Source of the DNA: Thermococcus radiotolerans
GTDB taxonomy: Archaea > Methanobacteriota_B > Thermococci > Thermococcales > Thermococcaceae
Length of the DNA: 64,000 nt
Direction of reading: 5' to 3'
Assembly (NCBI RefSeq): GCF_002214565.1
Contig: NZ_CP015106.1
Span: forward strand, 1,488,001-1,552,000
Part shown: piece by piece, positions 55,411 to 62,964 of the stretch
Position numbering within the stretch: the first letter of the stretch is position 1
Layout: every line of letters starts with the position of its first letter
The notes under the pieces: model-generated
Databases searched by the model: none
The model's input: the letters and a program-made list of their open reading frames with translations, nothing else
Told to the model about the DNA's origin: nothing
Made by a program: the position numbers and the translations under genes

Positions 55411-55565
55411 AGGATATTCCTCCATAGGCTATATGTTATAGATCCGCCTTTTGTATTTACACACTTTTATTGACCAGCATGGTATATTTAACTTGTGTAA
55501 TAAAAATCCGTAACAAACTTTCGAAACAAAGTTACGGTGTTGAGACTTAAAGATGCCAGAAGAAC
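55411..55565. other. AT-rich intergenic region upstream of the TasA-like gene
   Basis: 155 bases with TATA-like stretches for the minus strand (for example TGTAAATAC near 55450-55458). CCGTAAC and GTTACGG form an inverted pair at 55507-55536 around TTTCGAAA. No gene seen. Confidence 0.45.
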
Positions 55566-56123
55566 TTAGAACTCAACCAGCTCCTTTACCTTCTCTGCCT
55601 TTTCACAGAGCTCACAGCTCTGGAGGAAAACCAGCATGTTGAGGAGGTGGAAGAGTTCTATCTCTGTCAGGTCGATGCCCGCCTGGGATATCCTCTTAAT
55701 CACCGGCTGGGAATTTAGTTCTATCTCGTTTAGAACATCCTTGGCAAGCTTCTTGAGCTTCTCCCGGTCCCCTATTTTGAATCCAGCCTTTTCCAGAACA
55801 TCGACCAGCTTTTCGGCTTCCACCTGGAGGTAGGCCTGCCTGAACTCCTCGATGCTCTCGTCTGGGTCCGCCTTTATGAGGAACAGCCTGGCGCTCCTCG
55901 CGTAAACCCGCTCGTTCCCATGGACCTCAAGCTCTTCCACGAGGCCGGCGTTCTCCAGAATCTTTATGTGCCGGTATATCGTTGTCCTGTCCTTCCCTAT
56001 GGCGTCGCTGAGCTCGTTGATGGTCATGGGGTGCTCTCTAAGCAGTTGAAGAATTTTAAAGCGGGTTTCATCGGAGAGCACCCTTACCCTTTCCGGCTCG
56101 GTTATTATGAGGACTTCCTTCAC
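55566..56123 (-). CDS. ArsR-type winged-helix regulator
   Basis: 185-residue DNA-binding protein. The winged helix is at residues 15-75 (RVLSDETRFKILQLLREHPM then LSDAIGKDRTTIYRHIKILENAGLVEEL). A helical C-terminal domain of about 110 residues contains a CELCEKAE pair of cysteines near the end. GTG 56123 begins one base after the DUF211 stop, so they are coupled. The regulator resembles the one encoded at 56454-57029 in layout, with a similar N-terminal domain and a different C-terminus. The targets and ligand are unknown. Confidence 0.82.
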   Translation of the reverse strand: MKEVLIITEPERVRVLSDETRFKILQLLREHPMTINELSDAIGKDRTTIYRHIKILENAGLVEELEVHGNERVYARSARLFLIKADPDESIEEFRQAYLQVEAEKLVDVLEKAGFKIGDREKLKKLAKDVLNEIELNSQPVIKRISQAGIDLTEIELFHLLNMLVFLQSCELCEKAEKVKELVEF

Positions 56124-56429
56124 TCAATACTCCTCCAGCTTGTCCTGGGGAGTCTCTCCCTCTTCGACGATCTTCTTGCCGGCAGCCACCATGTCTATGC
56201 TGTGCACCACGCCGCCGAACTCCTCGATGGTCCTGACTATCTCGTCGTAGTCGAGGTTGTCGCCGACCATCGTTATCTTAACGTTCTCGGTTTCCTTGTC
56301 TATCTCGACGAGGGTTATGTTGACGCCGTCAACGCCCTCGAGCTCGCTTAGTCCGAGCGCCAGCTCCGTCACCATGGGCTGGTGCGGCTTAAGCACGTCC
56401 AGCACTAGAAGTCGTATACCCTTCGCCAT
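56124..56429 (-). CDS. DUF211 family protein
   Basis: 101 residues, acidic, beginning MAKGIRLLVLDVLKPHQPMV and containing a ferredoxin-like beta-alpha-beta pattern (VDGVNITLVEIDKETENVKI). It matches the archaeal DUF211 family (PF02680), small proteins of unknown function that may bind metal ions and oligomerise. It ends directly before the ArsR-type gene and begins 25 bases after the second ArsR-type gene. The group looks like one transcript. Confidence 0.88.
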   Translation of the reverse strand: MAKGIRLLVLDVLKPHQPMVTELALGLSELEGVDGVNITLVEIDKETENVKITMVGDNLDYDEIVRTIEEFGGVVHSIDMVAAGKKIVEEGETPQDKLEEY

Positions 56430-56453
56430 ATCCCATCGCTTCTCCTTTCGGCG

Positions 56454-57029
56454 TCATTTTTTAAGTATTTCTCCCAGCTTCTTGAGGAGCTCTAGGGTCT
56501 CCTCGTCCCGACCCATCCTGGCCATGGCCAGCCACTCGATGGCGTGGATGATGTCCTCGTTGGAGAAGTCCTTGAGGGCCTCTTCGTTGGCCTCTATCTC
56601 CTTCGATATCTCCGTCTTGTACTCGTGCTCCTTTGCCAGGAGGCTGTCCATGACGTCGAGCAGCTCCTCACCGTCGAACTCGTAGCCAAGGGCCTTGAAT
56701 ATCTCCAGCTTTATCTTGAGCCTTGAGCGGGCGAAGTAGCGGAGCTCCTCGTCTCCGAGGTACATGTTGATGTAGAACGCATCGGCCGTTCTTCCATAGT
56801 ACTTCTCCACAAGGTTGCCCTTCATCTCCGTCCTCTTGACCTCGACCAGGCCGGCCTCCTTGAGCTTCTCGATGTGGTGGTATATCGTCTGGGGCGTCTT
56901 CCCCAGTATCTCGCTCAGCTGGGAGATGGTCATCTCCTTGTTGCGGAGCAGCCCGAGTATCTTCCTCCTCGTGTCCTCAAGCATCAGCTTTATAACTTCC
57001 GGGTCTGTTATGACCTTAACCTTCGCCAT
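56454..57029 (-). CDS. ArsR-type winged-helix regulator (PH1932-like)
   Basis: 191-residue regulator. The winged helix spans residues about 10-75 (LMLEDTRRKILGLLRNKEMT then ISQLSEILGKTPQTIYHHIE). The helical C-terminal region continues with FARSRLKIKLEIFKALGYEF and NEDIIHAIEWLAMARMGRDE. It closely resembles Pyrococcus PH1932, which has a known structure (1ULY) as I recall, and whose role is unknown to me. ATG 57029 follows GGTGGTGGA. Its promoter lies in the intergenic region with the divergent acyl-CoA synthetase gene. Confidence 0.85.
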   Translation of the reverse strand: MAKVKVITDPEVIKLMLEDTRRKILGLLRNKEMTISQLSEILGKTPQTIYHHIEKLKEAGLVEVKRTEMKGNLVEKYYGRTADAFYINMYLGDEELRYFARSRLKIKLEIFKALGYEFDGEELLDVMDSLLAKEHEYKTEISKEIEANEEALKDFSNEDIIHAIEWLAMARMGRDEETLELLKKLGEILKK

Positions 57030-57100
57030 TTCCACCACCCAATTTAAACGTTCTAATGCCTCTTTTAACGTTATGGCATATAACCCTTTTGCTTCCCGCT

Positions 57101-57165
57101 ACCTTTATATACGTAAAGGTCATGGTTCATTAGGGCCGTAGCTGGACAAAATATCCAGCACCCGG
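57101..57165 (+). ncRNA. Candidate small structured RNA with its own promoter
   Basis: The palindromic CCTTTA-TATACG-TAAAGG at 57101-57118 contains a strong TATA box usable in both directions. Rightward initiation would be near 57128. The next bases form a hairpin: GGG..., GCTGGA (57140s), loop of seven, TCCAGC, CCC. No open frame follows. The acyl-CoA synthetase gene downstream has its own TATA-like CTTAAATAT at 57189-57197. It may be a small RNA or an upstream leader. Speculative. Confidence 0.35.
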
Positions 57166-57229
57166 ATGTACCCATCTGTGGAGGAAGGCTTAAATATGGG
57201 CTCCCGAAAAACCTTCGGAGGTGGACAAG

Positions 57230-58639
57230 ATGGAGGCTCCAAGGCTCGATTTCCTGTTTTACCCAAGGAGTGTCGCTGTCATCGGGGCGTCAAACGTCCC
57301 CGGAAAGATAGGGAACTCGATAATGCGCTCGATAACGCTCAACTTCAGCGGAAAGGTCTACGCCGTCAACGTCAAGGGCGGTGAGGTCGAGGTCAACGGG
57401 AAGAAGTTCCCGGTTTACAGGAGCATTAAGGAGATACCGGACGAGGTTGACGTCGCGGTCATAGCGGTTCCGGCCAGGTTCGTTCCTGATGTCATAGATG
57501 AGTGCGGCGAGAAGGGGGTTAAGAGCGCCGTCGTCATCTCGGCGGGCTTTAAAGAGGCCGGAAGGGTCGAACTCGAGGAGGAGCTCGTCAGGCGCGCCAG
57601 AAAGTGGGGAATCCGCGTCGTTGGTCCGAACTGCCTCGGCGTTACGAATCTCGAGAACGGCTTCGACTGCAACTTTAACCCGCCGGAGAGGCAGGCCAGG
57701 CCGCCCTTCGGGAAGGTCGCCTTCATGAGCCAGAGCGGTGCCTTCGGCGCTGCAATCCTCGACTGGGCCGCCAGCCACAAGATAGGCATGAGCAAGTTCA
57801 TCAGCCTCGGCAACATGGCAGACCTGGACGAGAGCGACTTCATAGCCTATCTCGGCGAGGATGAGAAGACCGGCGTCATCACCGGCTACATCGAGGGCGT
57901 CAAGGACGGAAGGAAGTTCTTCAACGTTGCCAAGGAGGTCACGCTCAAGAAGCCCATAATCATCCTCAAGGCGGGAAGGACGGAGGCCGGCGCCAAGGCT
58001 GCCGCAAGCCACACCGGTTCACTCGCGGGTTCCTTCAAGATATACGAGGCCGCCTTTGAGCAGACCGGCGTCCTGAGCGCCAAGAGCATGCGCCAGCTCT
58101 TCAACTACGCGAAGGTTCTCGCCATGCAGAAGCCGGCGAAGGGCAACAGGGTCGCGATAGTCACCAACGGCGGCGGTGCAGGAGTCATGATGAGCGACGG
58201 CCTGCTCGAGAAGGGAATGAAGCTCGCCGAGCTGAGCGATGAGACCAACCGGAAGTTCAGGGAGGCCATAGAGAGGGGTGAGCTTCCGGAGCACATGAGC
58301 TACAAGAACCCCATCGACATCATCGGCGACGCCCCGTCGAGCCGCTATGAGATAGCGATGCGCTACGCGCTGGAGGATGAAAACGTTGACGTCCTCGTCG
58401 TCATAGCGCTCTTCCAGAGCCCGGCCCTCGATGAGGGAATCGTCGAGGCGATGGCCAGGATGCAGGAGTACGGCAAGCCGATAGTCTTCGTGGCCCCAGG
58501 TGGAGACTACCCGCACAAGATGGCCAGGAACATTGAGCTCAAGGGCGTTCCCGTCTACGAGACCGTCGAGGACGGCGTCGATGCGGTCTATGCCCTCGTC
58601 AAGTACGGCGAGTGGCTGAGGGAGAACGGGAAGCTCTGA
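57230..58639 (+). CDS. ADP-forming acyl-CoA synthetase, alpha subunit
   Basis: 469-residue alpha subunit of the NDP-forming acetyl/acyl-CoA synthetases, which conserve energy as ATP in peptide and sugar fermentation. CoA-binding motif FLFYPRSVAVIGASNVPGKI, later FMSQSGAFGAAILDW and the phosphorylated histidine in AASHTGSLAGSFKI (about His261). No beta subunit gene is adjacent. From locus position it could be TK1880, reported as the succinyl-CoA synthetase alpha subunit, but I cannot confirm substrate from sequence. The paralogue at 29172 is clearly more diverged. ATG 57230 follows GGAGGTGGA. Confidence 0.9.
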   Translation: MEAPRLDFLFYPRSVAVIGASNVPGKIGNSIMRSITLNFSGKVYAVNVKGGEVEVNGKKFPVYRSIKEIPDEVDVAVIAVPARFVPDVIDECGEKGVKSAVVISAGFKEAGRVELEEELVRRARKWGIRVVGPNCLGVTNLENGFDCNFNPPERQARPPFGKVAFMSQSGAFGAAILDWAASHKIGMSKFISLGNMADLDESDFIAYLGEDEKTGVITGYIEGVKDGRKFFNVAKEVTLKKPIIILKAGRTEAGAKAAASHTGSLAGSFKIYEAAFEQTGVLSAKSMRQLFNYAKVLAMQKPAKGNRVAIVTNGGGAGVMMSDGLLEKGMKLAELSDETNRKFREAIERGELPEHMSYKNPIDIIGDAPSSRYEIAMRYALEDENVDVLVVIALFQSPALDEGIVEAMARMQEYGKPIVFVAPGGDYPHKMARNIELKGVPVYETVEDGVDAVYALVKYGEWLRENGKL

Positions 58640-58749
58640 TTCTTCTTAGCCTTTTCTCCCGTTTTCGCTATCTCTGACTACAATTCTCGTGATGGAATCC
58701 TTTGACCTTAACATTCGAAAGGTTAATTAACCCCTTCCTTCGAGTTACT

Positions 58750-59775
58750 ATGGGCGGTTCGATGAGACTACTCCCTTTGGTACTCGTGCCGTTGCCTCTG
58801 ATCCCCTTGGTCAGTGCCGGGCTGTACTACGGGGGAGAAAGCTTCAAGTACTCCACCAGCTTCATCGTGGAGAACGTTTCCGCTGTTACACTCCCGGGAG
58901 GAACTGCATGGGTGGAGGACAAGCACATCCGTATTTTTGAGGTACGAATCCTTCCCAGGAACCAGAGCCAGCTCATAGGCCTTACCATGAACCTTTCGTC
59001 CTCAGGGAGGATCTACTGGGTTGACTGCATCGTGAGCCAAGCGGCGGGGAACTACACATCACCGGCGATTCTGTACCGCACTTCCGAGGGCTACACGGCC
59101 TCGTGCGACTTCAGGAGTGTGTGGGGTGAACTGACCGATATTCTTCCAGTTGACCCGTCCTACCTTCGTTTCTTCAAGGGGAATGAGTTTAACGTTTCCT
59201 TGAAATTCATTGTGGGTGAAAACGCCTCAGTTCGCGTGGAGGGACTTAAAGCCTTCCTGTACCGCTCGAAGGAGCCAACGAATTTCGTTGTACTGGAAAC
59301 CCCCGACGGCTACGAGCTGAAGATCGAGCCTGTGAAGTTCTCATCCTTTGTCATTCGGGCTTCCTTCAGAGAAGATGCCGTCCTGAGTTTTCTCGGAAGC
59401 AACGATGACTCCGACGGCATGAACCTCACGTTCCAGCGCTGCAACTGGAGCGACTACGGCGGTGTTATCGTACAGTTCATCTCCGATGATCCGCGCGTTC
59501 CTTACAAAGGCCGCCATTTACTGGTTGATACCTTTGACTGCTCAGAGATTGTTCAATCTCAAATTCCGGATTTCAAGAGAAGATGGGCGGTCTTTGATGG
59601 AATACACGTTCGGAAACTGGATGACGTCAGGAGTGTGTTCTTCGCGGGCACCCTTTACGATCCGCCGACCGGAAGGGAGGAACTGAGGTACTGGGGTGTT
59701 TGGCTTGGCCTTTCCCTTCTCATAGGGCTTGCAATAGGCATCGGCGTTGGATGGGTTCTCTGGAAAAGGCGGTGA
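58750..59775 (+). CDS. Exported membrane-anchored protein, unknown function
   Basis: 341-residue protein. The signal sequence is MRLLPLVLVPLPLIPLVSAG. The ectodomain is about 280 residues, with several N-x-S/T sites and four or five cysteines. A C-terminal membrane helix follows (YWGVWLGLSLLIGLAIGIGVGWVL) with a WKRR stop-transfer. I recognise no family. A TATA-like GGTTAATTAACC at 58723-58734 lies about 24 bases before ATG 58750, which fits a leaderless start there. ATG 58762 is the alternative. Confidence 0.72.
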   Translation: MGGSMRLLPLVLVPLPLIPLVSAGLYYGGESFKYSTSFIVENVSAVTLPGGTAWVEDKHIRIFEVRILPRNQSQLIGLTMNLSSSGRIYWVDCIVSQAAGNYTSPAILYRTSEGYTASCDFRSVWGELTDILPVDPSYLRFFKGNEFNVSLKFIVGENASVRVEGLKAFLYRSKEPTNFVVLETPDGYELKIEPVKFSSFVIRASFREDAVLSFLGSNDDSDGMNLTFQRCNWSDYGGVIVQFISDDPRVPYKGRHLLVDTFDCSEIVQSQIPDFKRRWAVFDGIHVRKLDDVRSVFFAGTLYDPPTGREELRYWGVWLGLSLLIGLAIGIGVGWVLWKRR

Positions 59776-59793
59776 TTTGAAACCATCCAAAAA

Positions 59794-59801
59794 CTTTAAA
59801 T
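59794..59801 (+). promoter_or_regulatory. TATA box of trpS (and of the leader peptide)
   Basis: CTTTAAAT preceded by A-rich BRE-like CAAAAA. Its centre is about 27 bases before the A of the ATG at 59825, so the transcript likely starts at that ATG. Confidence 0.65.
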
Positions 59802-59824
59802 CCCCTTCTTCCCTTTCTCTTCCC

Positions 59825-59854
59825 ATGCCCGGTGATTGCTTTTGGCCTTGGTGA
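59825..59854 (+). CDS. Candidate 9-codon Trp-rich leader peptide of trpS
   Basis: ATG-CCC-GGT-GAT-TGC-TTT-TGG and then CCT-TGG-TGA encodes MPGDCFWPW. Two of the last three codons are Trp and the second is directly before the stop. It sits at the predicted start of the trpS mRNA, so it would be translated as a leaderless message. The RNA after it can pair in competing ways: AAGCC at 59854-59858 with upstream GGC-c-TT (44-49) or with GGCTT at 59874-59878. This suggests control by Trp or Trp-tRNA supply. No such system is established in Thermococcales to my knowledge. Speculative. Confidence 0.4.
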   Translation: MPGDCFWPW

Positions 59855-59884
59855 AGCCTTGCTCTTCTGCCCCGGCTTAGCCTT

Positions 59885-59905
59885 GGGTTTCGTTTCCACT
59901 GGAAA
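59885..59905 (-). repeat. ORB-like site in the trpS leader
   Basis: On the minus strand: TTTCCAGTGGAAACGAAACC then C. The first 19 bases of the core are identical to the site at 32220-32238. It lies 16 kb from oriC, between the leader peptide and the trpS ribosome binding site. Confidence 0.6.
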
Positions 59906-59919
59906 TGGAGGTGTTTTGA

Positions 59920-61077
59920 ATGGACGACGCGTTTAAGGTCACCCCATGGGACGTTGAGGGAATGGTAGACTACGCGAAGCTGATAGAAGAATTCGGAACA
60001 AGCCCGCTGACGGATGAACTGCTTGAGAAAACTGCCAGGCTGACCACGAGTGAACTGCCCATCTACTTCAGGAGGAGGTTCTTCTTCTCCCACAGGGACT
60101 ACGACAAGGTTCTGGAGGATTATGAGAACGGTAAGGGCTTCTTCCTCTACACGGGGAGGGGTCCGAGCGGCCCGATGCACATAGGCCACATCATTCCGTT
60201 CTTCGCCACCAAGTGGCTCCAGGAGAAGTTCGGCGTCAACCTCTACGTCCAGATAACCGACGACGAGAAGTTCCTCTTCAAGGAGAGGCTCACCTTCGAC
60301 GACACGAAGAGATGGGCCTACGACAACATCCTCGACATCATAGCGGTCGGCTTCGACCCGGACAAGACCTTCATCTTCCAGGACAGCGAGTTCACAAAGA
60401 TTTACGAGATGGCGATACCGATAGCGAAGAAGATAAACTACTCGATGGCCAAAGCGGTCTTCGGCTTCACCGAGCAGAGCAAGATCGGAATGATTTTCTA
60501 CCCGGCGATTCAGGCAGCCCCGACATTCTTCGAGAGGAAGCGCTGTTTAATCCCGGCGGCAATTGATCAGGACCCATACTGGAGGCTCCAGAGGGACTTC
60601 GCCGAGAGCCTTGGTTATTACAAGACGGCGGCGATTCACTCCAAGTTCGTGCCCGGTTTGATGGGCCTCGAGGGCAAGATGAGCGCCTCAAAGCCAGAGA
60701 CTGCAGTCTACCTCACCGACGACCCGGAGGAGGCCGGCAAGAAGATATGGAAGTACGCCCTCACCGGTGGGAGGGCCACCGCGAAGGAGCAGCGTGAGAA
60801 GGGTGGCGAACCGGAGAAGTGCGTCGTCTTCAAGTGGTTCGAGATATTCTTCGAGCCCGACGACAAGAAGCTCATGGAACGCTACCACGCATGCAAGAGC
60901 GGTGAGCTCCTCTGCGGCCAGTGCAAGCGCGAGCTGATCGAGCGCGTTCAGGCCTTCCTAAAGGAGCACCAGAAGAAGCGTAAAGAGGCCGAGAAGAAGG
61001 TCGAGAAGTTCAAGTACACCGGTGAGCTGGCGAGGGAGCAGTGGGAGAAGAGCATTCCCGAGCCGCTGAAGGGCTGA
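59920..61077 (+). CDS. trpS: Tryptophanyl-tRNA synthetase
   Basis: Class I aminoacyl-tRNA synthetase that charges tRNA-Trp. 385 residues. HIGH-type motif in GPSGPMHIGHIIPFF, KMSKS-type motif in GLEGKMSASKPETA, and a C-terminal extension with a CKSGELLCGQCKRELIERV cysteine set. It is the archaeal/eukaryotic type. ATG 59920 follows GGAGGTG. Upstream is a 95-base leader with a candidate Trp-rich leader peptide and an ORB-like site. A TATA-like box and short leader precede the next gene, so trpS may be monocistronic. Confidence 0.96.
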   Translation: MDDAFKVTPWDVEGMVDYAKLIEEFGTSPLTDELLEKTARLTTSELPIYFRRRFFFSHRDYDKVLEDYENGKGFFLYTGRGPSGPMHIGHIIPFFATKWLQEKFGVNLYVQITDDEKFLFKERLTFDDTKRWAYDNILDIIAVGFDPDKTFIFQDSEFTKIYEMAIPIAKKINYSMAKAVFGFTEQSKIGMIFYPAIQAAPTFFERKRCLIPAAIDQDPYWRLQRDFAESLGYYKTAAIHSKFVPGLMGLEGKMSASKPETAVYLTDDPEEAGKKIWKYALTGGRATAKEQREKGGEPEKCVVFKWFEIFFEPDDKKLMERYHACKSGELLCGQCKRELIERVQAFLKEHQKKRKEAEKKVEKFKYTGELAREQWEKSIPEPLKG

Positions 61078-61149
61078 ACTGGATTTTTAATCCATTTTCT
61101 CGAAACTTTTTTATACCTCCGGATGTTAACTTTTACTGGTGGGTTAAAG

Positions 61150-62955
61150 GTGAGAAAGACCCTTCTCGCCGTCTTGATAATCCTCGTGGTTCTCGTGAGC
61201 GGCTGCCTTGGAGGGGAGGCAACTACCGGCACTACCCCAACCGGATCGGCCTCGAGTACAGTCTCGTCCGTCCAATCCTCTGGCCCCCAGTACAAGGCTC
61301 CTCCTCTGAGGTTCATCTATCCCGAAGAACCGGCCAACGTAAACATGAGTCTTGAAGACCTGATTGAACTTCTCCAGGAGAACAGGATTGAATTGTCCAA
61401 TAAACGGCATTCGGTTGTGTCCTACTCCCAGTATGGAAACATCAGCGTGAACTATACGGATGGCGTCTTCAGGGGCAGATACGACTTCGTCCTCACGAAT
61501 TTCACGTCGGGACCGCTTTATCTTGCTGTCTTCGTCACCCCGAAGGACCCAATAACCCTCAACGTCACCATCGAAGGCGTTCCTTTGGATTTCTCAAGGA
61601 TGAATGCTTACAGGTGGGTCAATGAAGATGGCGTTGGCTTTAAGATTTACGAGGTGAACGTCTCGACGAACCTCAGCGAGCTCCATGGAGTTGCCCACTA
61701 CGAGTTCCGCTACCTTGAGAACGAGGACTACCTGCGTGAGATGTGGAGGAAGAACGTTCTCATTGGAACCGACTTCTCTTGGTGGGAGTTCGCCTCGAAG
61801 AACGCGACCATAACGGTAATCCCAACGTTCCCAGAGAACACGGTTTTTGTGCTGTCAGAGTGGGGCATAGTCCGTTCGGGCATGAAGGTCGTTTACAGCG
61901 GTTCCCTTAAGCCCTATGAGGGATTCACGCTCTACATTCCAGACATGGAGTGGAAGAGCTTTCACTGGAACGGGGTAAACTTCACCGTCTATTTCACTAG
62001 GGGAATATACAGCGATGAGGGTTTTGATTTGGTTAAGAAGGAGTTCACATTCGCCATGGGGCTGTACAGCAACCTGACGGGAGTTCTTCCCCTTGAGAGA
62101 TTCGATGCCGTCTTTTTCCCCGGTTTGCAGAGGATGATGTACAAACGCTTCAGGAGAAAGCCTCTGGGGATGGACGTGGGGCACGTTATACTCGTGGAAT
62201 GCCTCGTTGACATGAAAGACTCCGCGGTAAACTATGCCTCTCTAATTTTCCACGAACTCGCCCACGAGTGGGCCGGCTATTACGCGTCCTTCGGCCACTT
62301 CAACGAACCGCTGGCAACTTTTATGCAGATGGAGGCGTACGGAAGGTGGAACCCCGAGGACTACGTCTCATGGCTGAACCAAAACGAGTACACGACGCTG
62401 GAATACGGGGGTAGTGCGCCCTTCTACGATGTGGTGAATGACCCGAGGAAGTATCCCGGCTCATTCGTCATCCTCTACTGGAAGGGTGCCTTCGTGATCC
62501 GCTCCCTCAAGTTCATCCTGGGCGATGAAAAGTTCTCGGAAGGCCTTAGACAGCTCTTTGAGGAATGCCACGCCGCCCAGTGTAACGTCACATCGTTTGA
62601 AGAGATATTCGAGAACGTTTCTGGCGAAGATCTCGGCTGGTTCTTCGATGAGTGGTTCAACTCCACGCTCTTCCCGGACTACAACATCACAAACCTGAGC
62701 CTCTCACAGGCAGGGGACGGTTACAACCTGACCTTCACCATAGTTGACGCCAGCAACTTCGCGATGCCGGTTCCGATTAGGATTGTCATGGAGAACGGGG
62801 ACTCTCTCGATACCCGGGTGTGGGTTAACAGGACCGCGGAGGTTTCACTCCGCCTCGAAGACCGGCCGGTCAAGATAATAATCGACCCCGAGGAGTTCAT
62901 TGCGAACATAAATCGGAAGTTCGAGGTGAATGGAATAGCCGTGGAGGTTAACTGA
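61150..62955 (+). CDS. Lipoprotein M1-type metallopeptidase
   Basis: 601-residue exported lipoprotein. The signal sequence ends in the lipobox LVSGC (about residue 19-20). A Thr/Ser-rich linker is followed by a beta-rich domain and a gluzincin catalytic domain with HELAHEWAGYY (His368 and His372 with Glu369) and a second glutamate in FNEPLATFMQ 18-20 residues later, as in M1 aminopeptidases. It is probably an extracellular peptidase feeding peptide fermentation. I take GTG 61150 as start, because GGTGGG lies just upstream. A tandem paralogue follows after nine bases. Confidence 0.87.
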   Translation: MRKTLLAVLIILVVLVSGCLGGEATTGTTPTGSASSTVSSVQSSGPQYKAPPLRFIYPEEPANVNMSLEDLIELLQENRIELSNKRHSVVSYSQYGNISVNYTDGVFRGRYDFVLTNFTSGPLYLAVFVTPKDPITLNVTIEGVPLDFSRMNAYRWVNEDGVGFKIYEVNVSTNLSELHGVAHYEFRYLENEDYLREMWRKNVLIGTDFSWWEFASKNATITVIPTFPENTVFVLSEWGIVRSGMKVVYSGSLKPYEGFTLYIPDMEWKSFHWNGVNFTVYFTRGIYSDEGFDLVKKEFTFAMGLYSNLTGVLPLERFDAVFFPGLQRMMYKRFRRKPLGMDVGHVILVECLVDMKDSAVNYASLIFHELAHEWAGYYASFGHFNEPLATFMQMEAYGRWNPEDYVSWLNQNEYTTLEYGGSAPFYDVVNDPRKYPGSFVILYWKGAFVIRSLKFILGDEKFSEGLRQLFEECHAAQCNVTSFEEIFENVSGEDLGWFFDEWFNSTLFPDYNITNLSLSQAGDGYNLTFTIVDASNFAMPVPIRIVMENGDSLDTRVWVNRTAEVSLRLEDRPVKIIIDPEEFIANINRKFEVNGIAVEVN

Positions 62956-62964
62956 GGTGATGGC

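Noticed and set aside
57127-57200. tRNA gene fragment beginning GGGCCGTAGCT
   Set aside because: The first 11 bases look like a tRNA start, but no anticodon or T arm of the right size follows.
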